Origin: Phialocephala subalpina
Lineage: Eukaryota; Ascomycota; Leotiomycetes; Helotiales; Mollisiaceae
Reading direction: 5' to 3'
Length of the DNA stretch: 64,000 nucleotides
Assembly: GCA_900073065.1 (NCBI GenBank)
Contig: FJOG01000038.1
Coordinates: forward strand, 27,243 to 91,242
Part shown: positions 11,053 through 24,249 of the stretch, piece after piece
Layout of the letters: every line of letters begins with the position of its first letter
Position numbering within the stretch: position 1 is the stretch's first letter
Program-made: the position numbers and the translations under genes
Notes under the pieces: generated by a model
Databases searched by the model: none
The model's input: the letters and a program-made list of their open reading frames with translations, nothing else
Told to the model about the DNA's origin: nothing

Positions 11053-12556
11053 TCATTCGTCGGTAGAATCTTCGTCCCCGGCTCTCTTCCGCTTCACACG
11101 CTCAGATGCTCTTTTTGGTTCCTTCACTTCCATCTTCCCACCAGATAGTACAGCATCTGGCGGAGTAAACATATGCACTGCTTGAAAATGCTCCTCAAAC
11201 GAGCCTCCCTCCTCCATCGCTCCACAAGGACAAACAATTCCCTTCGAATGCGGACCCGCAAAGAATTGAGCCCAGGTATTCTCACACCTCCTTTTCCACT
11301 CCTGTCTCCTCTCAATCCAGAACGAATTCTTTGTGGCCTCAAACTTGTCTCCGTACTTGTCCGCCCAACCCAAAATTTTCTCTCGTGTCTCTATCCAAGC
11401 CTTTATTCCCACCAGTGCTCGATTCTGTTGTAGTGCCAAATCAATAGATTCGATGAATAGACCAGGAAATTCCGCATGTGAATATGGGTCTTTGTAAAGT
11501 TCGAAGTCGGCTTGGAACAGCGCTGAAAGCACTTTGGCGGAGTCTGGTGTGCTGAACTCGATCGTGAACAAGAAGCCTCCCTGTATTGTGAAGACGGCAT
11601 GGATGCATCCAACTGGGACGTAGATAGCTTGCGCAGAAGTTGTTTTGTAGATCAGACCTCCTTCAAGATGCTTGCCGATTCTGGCGAGTTTGCTTCTTTG
11701 GGCGTCTGCGTCTTTCATGAGTTGCAGATTTTCGTTGTTGGTGGGAATATCAGCCAGATATTCTCGGTAGGACCAATTGTTGTGGCTAGACCATTGTAGT
11801 TGTCTATAATTTGCTCTTGTTAGCTTTCCGGAAAAATATAAAACGGATAGGAAGGTATGCCTATATGTAAGTCTGAGAGCCAGTACTTCGGCGTCAACAA
11901 CACTTGAAGGTTGTCCTCATTAGAAGGCTCCACGAACTCGCACAATGCTGCCGGTGTAGTAAGACTCCCTTCAGGAACTAAACCTGGTAACTGATATCCG
12001 ATGAGTGCTACCGGGCTGGATAGATTGGGAATATACAGCTGTGCAACAGCTATCCGAGAATCCAGGTTAGGATCCAACAATAATTTGGTGAACGCCGGGC
12101 AGTATTCCTTATAATCATCAAAATTGCCTTCAGCTTCGGCTTTTTTCCTAGCATCAATGGAATTGAGGGTATGAATGATTAGTTCTTCGCTGCTTGGGTC
12201 GCTTTGACGCCCAGCAGAAATCGGAATCGAAGGTTTGTGGGAAGATAGTCGTTGATTGGGTCCACATTTGTTTGACCTCGGGTGATATTTCGTCGGCGGT
12301 GGATAGGGTGATGTTTTTCAGCATATTTCGGGTGTTTGTATCGAAGTCACGAAGGCATTCTAGGAGCCTGTCTGCAGTTGTCTCCGTCTCTATGCCTGGC
12401 ATCTGTATTTAATTAGTTTTGGGAGGACGGGTCGAGGAAGTGAAGGTAACTTGCTTCTTCCTCAAAATCTGCGTGTACCCGCGGGATTGTCTTTACATTA
12501 AACAACTTAGCCTGTATGGAGTCTTCTGATGGAGAGTTAAATTGTTCTTCCTCCAT
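11053..12556 (-). pseudogene. JmjC-like 2-oxoglutarate/Fe(II) oxygenase gene with frameshifts
   Basis: The minus strand encodes a JmjC/cupin-type protein in pieces. The metal-binding motif is visible across a splice junction: LLTPKYWLSDLHI joins to DNYNGLATTIG, giving HID (the HxD pair). The distal His lies in YVPVGCIHAVFTIQGGF. A 57-bp intron (11804-11860) has a GC donor (GCATAC), a GCTAAC branch site and a TATAG acceptor. After IWLIFPPTTK the frame must shift by one base in a run of four T on the plus strand (11729-11732) to continue as NLQLMKDADAQRSKLARIG. A second frame change is needed in about 12180-12300, upstream of SSEELIIHTLNSIDARKK. The likely start is the ATG at 12556. The C-terminus is Lys/Arg-rich (SERVKRKRAGDE), perhaps nuclear. 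Either a decaying gene or one with assembly errors. Exon borders of the 5' half are uncertain. Confidence 0.6.
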
Positions 12557-12937
12557 AGTACTAGCTAGGTACCTAGAGCGAGTCGATTAAGAGGAAATAG
12601 AGTGGCTTCTTTTTCTCGTAGAGGATGAAGTGGGAGTTTGGGTGGCTTCGTACATCGTAATCACGTGGCTTTGTAGTCCCTTTCCGGAGATGTTCTTTGC
12701 TTTGTGTAGATCTTGTTTTATCTCGCTGTAAAAGTCAACACTAGCTCTTAATGCATAGTCACATCCTCTCTGAGCCCGACTTCCTCGCCAATGCGGGCTC
12801 CATAGGCGTGAGGATTGCAGAGCGCAGCCAACCCTCGAGAATGTCCCACTACTTCAGGAGCACTCAGAGACATCTGAGCGCAGTATTTTAACATCGGGGT
12901 TTGATAATTTGAACAAATTAAAAGTTCTGCTTTGAAC

Positions 12938-13201
12938 TTACATCGACTTCTTGATTCTGGAAGCTGTTGACAAAGGCTCGATCGTGTCCAAGACAATTAG
13001 ATTTCGCTGTCGATACCGGTCACCCAGAAGATACTCTTGCAGGTCGAAGCAAGATAGAAAACTTTTGCTACAATATGGACAGTATTCTATGCATATAGCA
13101 ACTCGAATGGTGCCGTTTCTCGACGGCCAATCAGCAGGGTCGATCACGTGGCATTTGCATGGCGGGGTCAATGTTGGCCCAACTCCTCGCGGGGACATCA
13201 T
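12938..13201 (-). CDS. Small Cys-rich hypothetical ORF
   Basis: From the ATG at 13201 the frame runs 87 codons and contains a CxCH pair followed by CIEYCPYCSKSFLSC, a spacing that could bind zinc. Just before its stop it contains a good GTAAGT donor (near 12949), and a CTCAG acceptor follows about 70 bp downstream, so the 3' end may be spliced; splicing there adds only a few residues before a stop. I recognise no family. It is divergent to the gene starting at 13565. It may be a real short gene or chance. Confidence 0.28.
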   Translation of the reverse strand: MMSPRGVGPTLTPPCKCHVIDPADWPSRNGTIRVAICIEYCPYCSKSFLSCFDLQEYLLGDRYRQRNLIVLDTIEPLSTASRIKKSM

Positions 13202-13564
13202 GATCTTATGTTGGAGTAATAGAAAAAACGATAAAGTAAGGAATTTCGGTGTATCGAGATGATAAAGTTTAGGGAACGCACGCGACGATTCACGCGTTGC
13301 TCTCGCACAAAAGAAAATTAACAGGGGGGAGAATGACCTATCATAATCCATAAATACCCGCAAGTCGCTACAGTACGCAACGACCTCTTCTCCAGCCTCG
13401 CATCCTCATTTTCCAACAAACAAAACAAATACTACCTATTCTGCAAATTATCGGAACCAGGACGGTACGACCTCGAGAATCCTCGATTAATCATACTCAA
13501 CCGCCTACCGGATTCCCCTCTTCGAGGCTACCCCGATAAGCATCGCCCCTCAAACGCCACTATC

Positions 13565-15031
13565 ATGGCACCTGGACGAGGCTTGAAGTTGAAAACCGCC
13601 TCTGGTAGAGTGCAGAAGCAATCAAATGCACGTGCTAGCCCTGCCAAGGGCAAGAGTGCTTCAAAGGCGCATGCTAAACCTAGCGAAGGTCGCTCTATCG
13701 AGTCTGAATCGGCCGACGACATGATGGAAGACACTGATATTGACCCCGATCACGACGAGCTCCAGAAAATGACGAATCGATTTGTATCTATGGTTGGGAA
13801 GGTCGAGACTTTCGCACAAGTTGCAGCAGCCAGCCAATGGATGACCTCCATGCAGTGTACCGAGAATGATATCCGCAGGTTCGAGACCTTCAATGCCCAT
13901 GCGGAGAATGTCGGTCTCGCGGCAGTCTGGCCCGAAATCATCATGTATCGGTCCATTGGTCAAATATCCACCTATTTTCTTTCTGGTCAGGTCCTTCGCA
14001 ATGGTGGCTGGAGGGGTATCAATGCTCTCGACGAGTTGGAAATTTCGGTTGTGGGCTGGGTTCGTTTGGCTTCTGAGGGAAGGCTCAGTGAGATGGAGGA
14101 GTTTGCTGGTGTCGAGGATGGTGAAGGACATTATGCATCCCATGCTGAGCGATTCAAGAACTTCCTTATAAAATACAAGAACAAGAACAGGTTCAAAGTA
14201 TGGAACCACGACCGTATGAAGATGCTTCGGTACAAGATATACAAGGTGGTTCATGAGCTTGATGGTGAGGAGGAAAAACCGATGGCAGCATCTGGTGAAA
14301 TAATAAAACCTCCTCCCTTCGAGCCTTCACTTTGTTGCTAATACACCCTTTTAGGTTCTCGTCAAACGCGACTTGCAGGTGCGATGGATGCCGAAAACGC
14401 ATTTCGAGAAGCCCTCGACCAGAATACAGAAGACTCGACTATACGATCTGAAAGCATCCAAGATGAACCCCTTTCGATCAACCCATCACGATCTAGCACA
14501 TTCGACCCCCTCTACGATGCTACTCCACAGCCTGGATTGCCAGATACATCTGCCGCAAATGAACAGACAAGCAACGGTCCAAAGTCTGGAGCCCTTTCTG
14601 ATACAAACAACGCTCGACATGCGGCTTCCTCCACCGACGTCTCCGACAAAGATGATGAGACTGATCGTGCGAGCTTAGTCACACGACTCAAGGCCTTGGA
14701 AGAAAGTCTCAAGGAGAAGAACAGAGTTTATGAAGATGCCCAAGCAGCCGCCGAAACGGCAAGAGAGAGATACGAGTTTCTCGACGAGGAGATTCTGGGT
14801 GAGGTGGGCCACATCTTCACGGAAGGGGGTTCTGTGAAGGAAGACTGGACTGCGGCAGTAATTCGAGCGCAGTCTCGTAAGTTCGTCAAGCTCAGCACTG
14901 TATTAGCTGAGGAACTCGAGAAGGAACTTGTCGGGCCGTTGATGGCGGAGGAAGAGGCTAGGAAGTCGATTGAGTCGACTGCGGGAGAGATTCTGCGACT
15001 CGGAGAGAAGTTGAGAGAGGCAAAATCATGA
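13565..15031 (+). CDS. Unknown protein with basic N-terminus and C-terminal coiled coil
   Basis: Two exons, join(13565..14294,14355..15031), 468 residues. The 60-bp intron (GTGAAA...TTTTAG) joins KPMAASG to SRQTRLAGAMDAENAF in frame. The first 45 residues are basic and Ser/Ala/Lys-rich (KLKTASGRVQKQ), like a nuclear or DNA-associated tail, and are followed by an acidic patch (MMEDTDIDPDHDE). Residues 65-210 form a compact predicted globular part with conserved-looking WPEIIMYRSIGQ and NGGWRGINALDELE blocks. The region 255-345 is low in hydrophobics, and about 345-465 is a long Glu/Lys/Ala-rich helix, a probable coiled coil (RLKALEESLKEKNRVYEDA). I do not recognise the family. Codon use and a clean splice support a real gene. 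Confidence 0.7.
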
Positions 15032-17124
15032 TGTTGGGGCCCCCAGCTACCAAATTATATCAGTTTTGCATCGCCTTTAGCCTCTAATGTTGACGTCTAG
15101 TACGAAGCAATATAAATACTTCCAGTAGCCCATGTCCAGGATGTGTCGCCCACCTGTGACTGCATTTACCTGCCGACTTCAGTTTGGTACTGTACTTCTC
15201 ACCTGTGTGTTTCAATTCTCGACTTCTTGCTTGCAATAATTAGGGATGCGAAGCTGAACAATATGCTAGACGCTGTGCTAGATCATGACCAAGGCCGGGA
15301 TCACTGTGCAGGGTGAACTTCAACACGATGAACATGAACCCACCTGGACACTCCAGAAGCTTAGAAAGGATCTTTGCCCTACATTGCCAGTCACTGTTGT
15401 TGTTAGCTAAGCTTCTAGAAATGATTGCCTCTCAACGATATTGTAGCTCTCATTGAAGATGCCGGCATGCAAAGAACAGATGGAGTATGATAGATCAAAG
15501 GGACACAACTGTCTAAAGTCTATCCTCGTTAATAGCTGTAAAACCTTTAATAGTGTTAACATGGAGAAGACACGGACGATGAGTCCCTTGAAGGAAAGGG
15601 ACTGCGTTGTTCGGAGTGGAAACTTTTGTCAGGAGGGTGTTGATTGCTGAGCTATGTGAGCATGATTGAGTCACCAGAAGCTCTAGGAAAGTTGTTGAGA
15701 GCGTTCTGGTAACCTGTCATCTTTCAGAGCCCTGTGTGAAACATTTATACCCCGCTCACTGAATCGCTCCCTCCTCTTTAGGAAGGTGACTTCCCGGTCA
15801 TCATGTTATGTACGAAAGAGTGTGCCTCTGAGAGTGTGTTCTCAATAAGCACATGCCAGGCTACAACCACAGATATCAATGGTGCAGAAGAGGCTAGAGC
15901 CTAGACAACGCATCAAGAGAAGTTGCCAAACAGAAGGTCCAAGTTTAGGACAGCTTTGAGACAGAATGCGAATTGGGGGCCTCGGAGGCAATAATTCCAT
16001 GAGGCAGTACCAGTGATCTTGTCGACAAATCCGGAAGACGTGATTGGTGACCCGCTTCGACTGGGAAAGGTTTAGGGCGATTTGCTGCTCTTCCCAAAAT
16101 TCGCTGCTACAACTTTGAACCCAACTTCCCAAAAGAATTACCAACTTACCTCTCTACCCACCACTCGTTCAATGACGAGTCGTAGTCATGCACAGTGTAC
16201 TCCGCAACGTTTATTCTTGTGATTGACTCGTTATCCTCGAAAGTCCTTGCTAGATTCGGCGCTGGCGCCTCGCCTGGTCGAGACTCGAGACGAGAAGCCC
16301 CTTGTGCCTTCCAGATCGCCGCAGCTGACAGGTGTTCGGTAAGAGCTTCCCCTTTATTGAGTACTCGACGGATTGAGCATTCGTTGTTGCTGCCTGCAGA
16401 CGCGTCGAGTCCCGTTCCCTGGACTGTTGACTCCAGTTCAAGGGCCGCAATTCACACGAAGAGAACGACTGGTCTCCCCTTTCGCCATTGCCTTAATCTG
16501 CCATGCCATCTCGAGATGTAGAGGTAAGACCCAGCAGCGATGCATTGCAAGACGAGAGACAAGAGTCCAGACCAAACTCGTAAGCCGTCTAGGGCCCCTC
16601 AGCCGAAGATGTCTGACCCTGAGACTTACCAGCGCTTAACAAGGTCTCACCAACGTCGGAAAGAGAAGAGTATGGAGGTGAGCGTCAGAAGGAAAAGACA
16701 CACATGGTAGGTTACAAGCTCCGAATCTCGATCTCCTTGGGAAGACACAACTGATGGAGTCGTAGATCGCCCCTCCCCTCGTTCTGCAACACGATCTCCG
16801 ACGACTCGAGCTTGAAGCTTCCCACAAATTCTCTCCTCCGAAACTCGGTGTCGCTGTTACTTCACGGAACAGGTCAACAACATAATACAAGCCCTCGGTG
16901 AACGAACAAGGCACAACATCAGCAGCCGATCCTTGATCAGGGCCGCATTGTCCGGTCCCAGCATTGAGTGGCCCCAGCACACATTGTTGGGTACTGCATA
17001 CCTCCTGCGACAAAGTAGTACTCCTTCAAGGCGTCAAATCTGCGTTGTGGAGGTCTCCAACGGTGGCAGACCTCTAAGCACCACCCCGCAAAGCCTCGTT
17101 CGGTGCCGTTGATCTTGCATGGCA

Positions 17125-17200
17125 TGAATTCGTCCTACCATAACAGGCTAGCGCAGCCTTTCGCTTTCAAAACCAGGGGCCTCGTCAACCTCAGTTCTTC
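17125..17200 (+). repeat. Diverged repeat, copy 1 (pairs with 24460)
   Basis: Contains a 26-base match (starting GCTAGCGCAGCC) to 24480-24506. Beyond the exact match, similarity fades but CCTCGT and AA steps remain aligned. On the plus strand both copies read AQPFAFK. It suggests a duplicated segment inside the mosaic. Confidence 0.5.
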
Positions 17201-17918
17201 TCAACCCGGATAGCTTCTTCTCGCTGAGGCTGAGAAGAAGCACGAAGGCACCTTTGACTCATCCATCATGTACATCCCCGTCATCTCCCTCCAATCCTAC
17301 AACATCACCAACCTCGTCGAACAACGCAGGCCCTCCTCGCCGGCGTCCCACCTTCCGACATGGTTTCAAAGGATAGAGAAGAGACTGAGGACAAGCTAGA
17401 TCGTGGCTAGCATATCTTGGTTTCCCCTATACCCGAATTTGATAATTGATTTGCATGTCAGAACCGCTGCGAGCCCTCACTAGATTTTGCTCTGACTTCA
17501 CCCTATTCACGCATACTTCACCATCTTTCGGGTCGCCACAGCTATTCTCTTACTCAAATCCATCCAAAGACATCAGGACTGGTTGATGATGCCACAAGGT
17601 TTTGAGGGCGATGTTTGAGATTGCCTTGAGCCCAAGGGAGAAGAGTCGAGAAGAGTCCCACTTCAAGACTCGTTCCGAGTCCTTGCTAGACAAGTTGAAC
17701 AAGCTCCTCGCAGTTGAGCAAAGCGAACCCAGCAATGCAGCCACCATCAATGACTCAACGAGGTTGCAAGACGTCAACTAGGACCGCACAATTCTGCAAC
17801 AGCCCAAATGCCAACCAGCTAACATGCAGGGCTGAAGCCTATTCGTTCCGACTACGATATGTGGGAGAAAATCGCCGCGACCAAATCCGGAGGATGTCAC
17901 GCCTTCCTCAACTGAGGT

Positions 17919-17933
17919 AAAAAAAAAAAAAAA
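17919..17933 (+). repeat. Poly(A) run of 15
   Basis: An isolated homopolymer of 15 A inside the mosaic, just after a coding-like stretch. It could be a trace of a retroposed 3' end or just a microsatellite; no upstream element or target duplication was recognised. Confidence 0.5.
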
Positions 17934-18129
17934 TTGGTACAAAGGAATCTTCAGCGGCAGAGAAGACAGCTAGAGGTACGGCAGGAGCCACTCAATCTGC
18001 TATGATGCTCTCCTATTCAGCTGGTATCTCCCTCGCATCGACCGAATTCTACGTCTCAGCCGGTATCCTCGCCGCCTCGACTGATGCTTTATTCGTCCAA
18101 TCGACTTTCCACCCTTCCATCAGAGGATG

Positions 18130-18387
18130 AGATTGAGGCTTAGCAGGATCCCGGCTCGAGCGCGGACAACGAAGACAGCCCCGTCAAGGATGAGGAGGAC
18201 ACAATCGTGAAAGTCTACACTTTTCCCATGCGACCACGGACCTCTATCACCGTCAAGGAGCATGGAGAACGTCGTACTAGCTTCAATGAGGATTCGTTCG
18301 TTGACATCGCCCGTCTCAAGAAGGAATTTGACCAAATTGATCGAATTCTTGTCACCGCATCCAGCAACTGCTATCCATCTGCCGTCT
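18130..18387 (+). pseudogene. Exon-like fragment of an unidentified conserved protein
   Basis: The frame ending in TAG at 18387 is preceded by an acidic stretch (SPVKDEEDTIVKVYTFPM) and continues through RTSITVKEHGERR and DIARLKKEFDQIDR. Composition and codon use are strongly protein-like. The mixture of an acidic linker and an amphipathic helix looks like a domain edge of a larger protein. There is no start codon at its left border and it ends abruptly. I cannot name the parent gene. Confidence 0.4.
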
Positions 18388-21300
18388 AGATGTTGAGCAA
18401 GATCCGCGAAACATTCATAGGGGTTCTAAGTTGGTTGTTAGTTGTACACCAGACAGGTGAGTCCTGCCAAGGCCGTCGGATACCCGATGCTGGCGGATGC
18501 TGGCGGTGAGGTTACTGCCAACATGCTCCAGCGAGTTCCATCCAAGGCCCAACGTACCCAACCATTAGGGCGAATCCTTTCACCGAAATCAAGGACGCAA
18601 GACATGACTCGGAGGCGAGCGCCATTATTGCTAGACCTAGCCGGATCCTGGCGAGGCCTTGCAATCTGAGGAATTGGGCGAGGACGTGAAAGAGGATGAC
18701 TTCGAGGATGAGGATGATGAGGAAGTCGATGCCAGCGAGGACCACGATGGTGAGAAAGAATCTGATAACGGTTCTAGCAGCCCCCTTCGCGAGCTCGAGC
18801 AGCCCATCTGCCGTCCAGATGCCGTGCGAGTCCGCGAAATACTCATCTCAGAAGGAAACATAATCCCGCCCTCACCGGTGGAGAGAACCATCGTTCGCCA
18901 AGCAACAGTAGCAGTATGGAAACATGAATATTGGAGCTGCGAGACTTGGGACTGCATTTTGTGCATTGCGTGAAGCAGATTCCAAGGAGATTCATGGTGG
19001 AGATGCCGTTTGTCCGCTAAATCCACAGGAACAAATTGATATCGTGAAAGGCATATCAAGTGGCCTACCTACATTATTGTCCCAAGCATCTAGTCCATGA
19101 GATGGATTGGTTGCTGCTCGCAGAATGCAATTCAAGGTGGATGATATATTTGGTCGTGGTTTGGCCAGGCCGATGCTGTCCATGAGTGGGAGCAGTGGAG
19201 GATTCAAGATAGAGGTGGTCTCTACCTCCCATCTCACATACAGTGTTGGAGGGATTTCAGAGTTTTGTTGTATTGTGTTGGCTACGTCAAGATATTTTCT
19301 GCCCCTTAGATAGAAATGCAAATCCATCAAACGCAGCCGCTTCGGCGTGCATCTTGACTGTGAGTTGTGCTCAACCGCGAACCTGACGATGTTTGCTGAC
19401 TAGATGCTAATGGCGATAGATTTGATGATCCAGGCTGACAATTGAGGTGGGGAAGGCTCAGACTCTCAGATTACCCCATGCCGTTTCAAGTATCTGCCCC
19501 TTGTTGGGAAGCAGATGCGCCTGTGAGGGAGAAGCGCTATGCATGGCTACCACTACCAAGTTCTCGAAAGATGTAGGGCAGCGAAAGAACCAAATCCTGG
19601 ACCTGAACGAGACACTCAACGACCCTCAAATCATTACCAGCAGCAATCTCAAGGGCCTATTCGCCGATCACAATGGCTCGGAGATCGAAGAGCTCAAATT
19701 GTGGACATTTAGCAGCAACGAGAAGAGTCGCCGATGCAGACTTGAGCATCATCCGAGTAGGAAGATGTCTTTCCTGTTCGCTTTGTACAACAGCAAACTC
19801 AGATTCCCTGCGGTTCGGTAACTTGTTCGGAGGAGAAATTGTGTATTCTCGGGTCCTTATGGAGTGCCATGCAGGGCACCGGAAGATGGCATTCGTTTCT
19901 TGAGCCTGGAAGAGTCAGCAATAGCGAGGGCTTTGCATACCATCGCAAGATGGCTTCCACGTCCTCGGAATCATAGCAAATTCAACAAGGTCACTCCACA
20001 GACCTAGGCCTATGGTCATCATAGTGGTATGGGCAATCGCTTAGAGCAACCTATTCTAGTCAATGCTGGCAGACCTGCAGATCGATTGCCCACAGACCAG
20101 TTAGTCAAGCTGCTTTCCTATGTCGAACACCTGAGCCCGTCCATTTTCCGTCCTCGAGAATATCACCAACGAGAGGCTCATAGTTTTCTGCTAGTTCCTG
20201 TCCCACCACATCCTCAAATGCAGGGTGTGATGCGTGCACCCGCGGCAAAATTGGAAGCGACCGTGCCACACAACTTCTTACCCGCAGAGCCAGCACCTGG
20301 AATGGGTCGCTAGAGAAGCGGTCATCACGAAAGAGACGAAGCTCTGGGAGACAAGATGTATGAACAGTGCATGAATGGAAGGCCGAGTCGAGGCAGCGAG
20401 GAGACGCGGTATTGAGCGAGATCAACCTTGTCAGAGACAGAGACAATGGTCCCAATCGATCGAATGGACAATTTCGGCAGACTGCGTTGGGAGGGCTCAT
20501 ATCCTTCATCTTGATTGTCTACGATTCCCTTCGGGTGGCATTTATTCTCCACAAGGCCAAGATCTTGAAGAAGCTCGAGCCCGAGAATTTGTATTCGGAT
20601 GCCTTCGATATCACGCCTCCCGCCACAAATCAAGATATTCTCGATAATTATCCAGGAGATGCCGCTCCTACATTCATTCATTCTAAGTGATTCTACAACT
20701 CTCTACTCCGCTGGATTGTTCGATCGAGGTCGTTTCGATTTCTGTAGAATGGAGAGCGTGAGCTTGTCACCGATACTGGTCTCGTCCCGCTGGCCTTGAA
20801 CATACATAATCCTGATGCCTAAAGTTGAAGCTCGATTTCTCCGGGTTCCTGGCACGGAAGATCTTACCTAATACAGACGATGGAGTCATGGGCAGTGGTG
20901 ATAAAATTCCTCTCTTCCTTCTCCTTTCCTTGCATTGGAGTTGCCAGAAGCCGTTTGAACGATCATGTTGAGCTTACTCACTCGATGGCTTTGCTCTGTC
21001 GAACGCAAACACTTCCGATCCGATATCCGACAATTGGTGCCGAAAACCCAGGAAGCACCTACTATCACTGTCTTCGTATATTTGAGTTCTGGCACACTTT
21101 GACAAACTTGTTGCCTTGAAATATGAAGATGCCAACGCTATCAAAGGGGTCTAGGGCACCGTTGCAGGAATACGAAATCTGCTCGATGGTCATGAGAACC
21201 GTGATGCTCTACACACCATTGTCGGATTTCGTAGTTTTGGACAACGAGGTTCTGAGTACACCGAGACAGACAATCCCTTCCTTTGTGATAGAGCGAGAAC

Positions 21301-22019
21301 AAGAGCAAGCTTCAAGTTCGCCTATCAGCCTCCAACCACTTAGCTGCGGATTGCTTATTGTGTATCTCGATGGCGTTTGACCTCGTGCATCGCCCGACCG
21401 TTCGATGTGAAGGTTGTGGTCAACTGCTCACGTGTCTCAACCAAGACCAACGTCAACGAGCCATTACTTGCCTAGAACAAAGACAATATGACAAAGACTT
21501 CCTTTCCAGCCATGCTGCTGAGGGTGACAGGTTCGACTGGAAGACTGCAAAGGTTCAACTGTCCGAGTTGGAACAAGAAGCAACGATTCTCCCAGGGCTT
21601 CAAGACACCAAGTCGAGAGATTTAGATCATGGCGACGATGACGAAGACCACTGACATCCTCTAAACAACCAAGCCGTAGTGTTTCCGGCTACGCAACAAC
21701 AGCTACGGCAAAAACTCAACCCTCGGCGCCTAAGAATGCGCCCCACTGACAAATTGCTCAACAGTTGCGGCAACAGTGTGTACAAATGCCGACTTTCACA
21801 ACGTCAAATTAGAGTCAAGCTCAACAAGATCTTCTTTTCCTGCTGGAGAGGAGAGGTGATGGCGGAAGTTTCTCCTGTTTCGATGCGCGGCCGAGAAATT
21901 CCATCATGGCGACGATGGCTAATGACCGCGAAACCACACATCCTACCTGCTGAAATTGCAATCAGGCTATTCGGTCGACGATCTCTAGTCAGCGTAGTTT
22001 ATGGTTAAGACTACGGCGG

Positions 22020-22100
22020 TATGATCGCCTTCGATCCCCTCAATGATGCTGTCCTACGAGCGACCGACAATGGGCAATCCAGGGCGACAACCAGCTGCGT
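22020..22100 (+). repeat. Diverged repeat, copy 1 (pairs with 24130)
   Basis: Shares a run around AATGATGCTGTCCTAC and a second around CAATGGGCAATCC with 24140-24190, in the same order and spacing. The two copies differ by scattered substitutions, several of the C/T or G/A type. Confidence 0.55.
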
Positions 22101-24129
22101 ATTTGATCCGGACTGTTCGCGCACAGTTCCTGACTTTCGACACACACTTTTAGTTCGTTTCGACTTTTGTCGTCCTACCACTTTCCGCTCAGCACCTCCT
22201 ACCCGAATGTGCACAAGTACGGCTCGTGGCCAACCAACCCAACCAACCCAGTTGGAAGCAAGTTGTAGCTGAACAGAAGCCAAGTCCGCGATATGCAAGC
22301 CGGATTCAACTCGCTGTAGGATTAATACATCGATCGATCCGTTTGGTAGAAGGAACAAATGACCCAATTATGGGTGTTGGGCGTACCAATGGCATCACCT
22401 CGAGTAATAGCCGGCCGAAAAATGAGCATCATCGTCTTTGGCTCGTCGCCGGACCTGCCAGAGGTGGGAAAGGGATTGTCGCAAAGAATCAGCATCGACT
22501 GGGTCAAAACCATGGATCTATCGTACATTGAAGGGGACGAATTACTACCTCGTCCTCCGCGAACGCGGAAATTCAAACCGTAACAAGCTCCCAGCCAAAG
22601 GTCTGCTCCCCTACTAAATTCACTGGAACGCCATCAACCACGCCGTCGGATTGAAGATCCGCTCCGACGCGATGAATGTCTTGGGCGCACGCCTCTCCCT
22701 GTCTCAAGTAACCAAAACGTCTAGTTCCACCCCCAAGTCAACATCGACAAGATGTCGAAAGGAATCGCTCATTGGTTAATGAAAACGTCCTTGGCAAATG
22801 GTTTCGCGGTAGTAGGATTCACTAAATTGAGTCGCCTCTCAGTGGCAGTCTTGGAAAGAGCTCCGCCAACTCAAGCTTTGAAGAGCTGAGACCTTTGGAA
22901 GGGAGAATATCGAAGCACACTTTGAAACGGAGTTTCCCTGTCGCTTAGGATCGACCAGTCCTCGTCCAACTGCTGTACACATGGAACCTTTCCTCACTTT
23001 AGTCTTCAAAGGTCTTATTGGAGTTGAGTTCGGCGTTCGTGGAGTTGCTTTTGCTGATGGTAGGCTACACCTTTCTGAATTTTTGTGGCTTGCGGGACTT
23101 GTACTAGGGCTGGCGTTTGCTGGGTGGTGCGGGTGGACGGAAGTATGCATGCGTGACACAGTGGCTGCTGACTGGGCTCTGATATTGCGAGTATTGTATC
23201 TTGGTCTAAGAGATCGCATCGAACATGCACAGATGCTTTGGCTCTCTGATATAGATCAAGCTATCTGAGGTTCAAGTATATGGCGAGGCCCAGACGCGGG
23301 CGAAAGCGTAAAGAATCTTCGAGCTGCCAATCTGGCATCCCTGAAGGCATAAGACTCAATCCCCGAGTTTGTCCTCTTCGTTGCTCTTCCTTATAAAATC
23401 GGAGTCACGATGATCAGGGGCAACCTCACATCTCGTATATTTCGTTCACCGAGGACGCCCTTTCAAATGGCTCTCATCAGGTGATCGTCCGCGTTGCTGC
23501 GAACCACGCCGTCTTCAAGGACAATAAGGAAGCCGTCCGGGTTCAACAGCGAAAATCCAGTATTTTACTACGTGCAGGAAGCACATTAGCAAATCTGAGC
23601 AGACGTTATCAGACACCCATGCTGGCATGGCTGGACATGTCCCGTCGCTCACATTGGCTGCTTCTCATCGCAACAAACTTACTGTCAATGCATTCGCCTT
23701 CTCAACATGGACTTGCAATTGTTGGGCTTTGGTTACCCCTGGCCGGGGCTTGCGCCAACATCAGAGGGATGCCAGACCTGGAGTCCCATCACCACTACCC
23801 CGTGAGGAAGAGAGCTGGGCCGACTTTCTCCGAAACGCGCCCCAGCCACCAGAGCCGGTCACCTCTTCTGCCGTCGAGGATTTCTCTGGACTAACATCAA
23901 GCAAGAGCGATAACTGGAAGAAGAAGTCCGGATTCCGCCTTGGTCGCAGCAACTCCTCGGTGTTTAGAGGACGACTCCGGTTATGCATCTCAGGAGGTCA
24001 TCTGGTCCCAAGAGGGTGCGCAGTGTGGACTGGAGTGGATGGCAAGGTCTAAAAGAGGGTGATAGGTTGGAAATTGACCAGAGTATTCATGATCTATCTA
24101 TGGGTAGTGCCGTGGGTTTGTCGGTGGGA

Positions 24130-24200
24130 TATTTGGGACATCTTCAATGATGCTGTCCTACAAACGACCAACAATGGGCAATCCGAAGCTGCGACGTGCG
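24130..24200 (+). repeat. Diverged repeat, copy 2 (pairs with 22020)
   Basis: Second copy of the segment at 22020-22100; see that entry for shared blocks. Sequence after about 24190 no longer aligns by eye. Confidence 0.55.
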
Positions 24201-24249
24201 ACTACCTACCTTCCCTTGAAGAGGTGTTCCTTCCCTCTCAACCACTCTT

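Noticed and set aside
20105..20313. Choosing a strand for the coding-like stretch at 20.1-20.3 kb
   Set aside because: Both strands look protein-like (DVVGQELAENYEPLVGD on minus, QREAHSFLLVPVPPHPQ on plus); I could not decide, so no gene was called.
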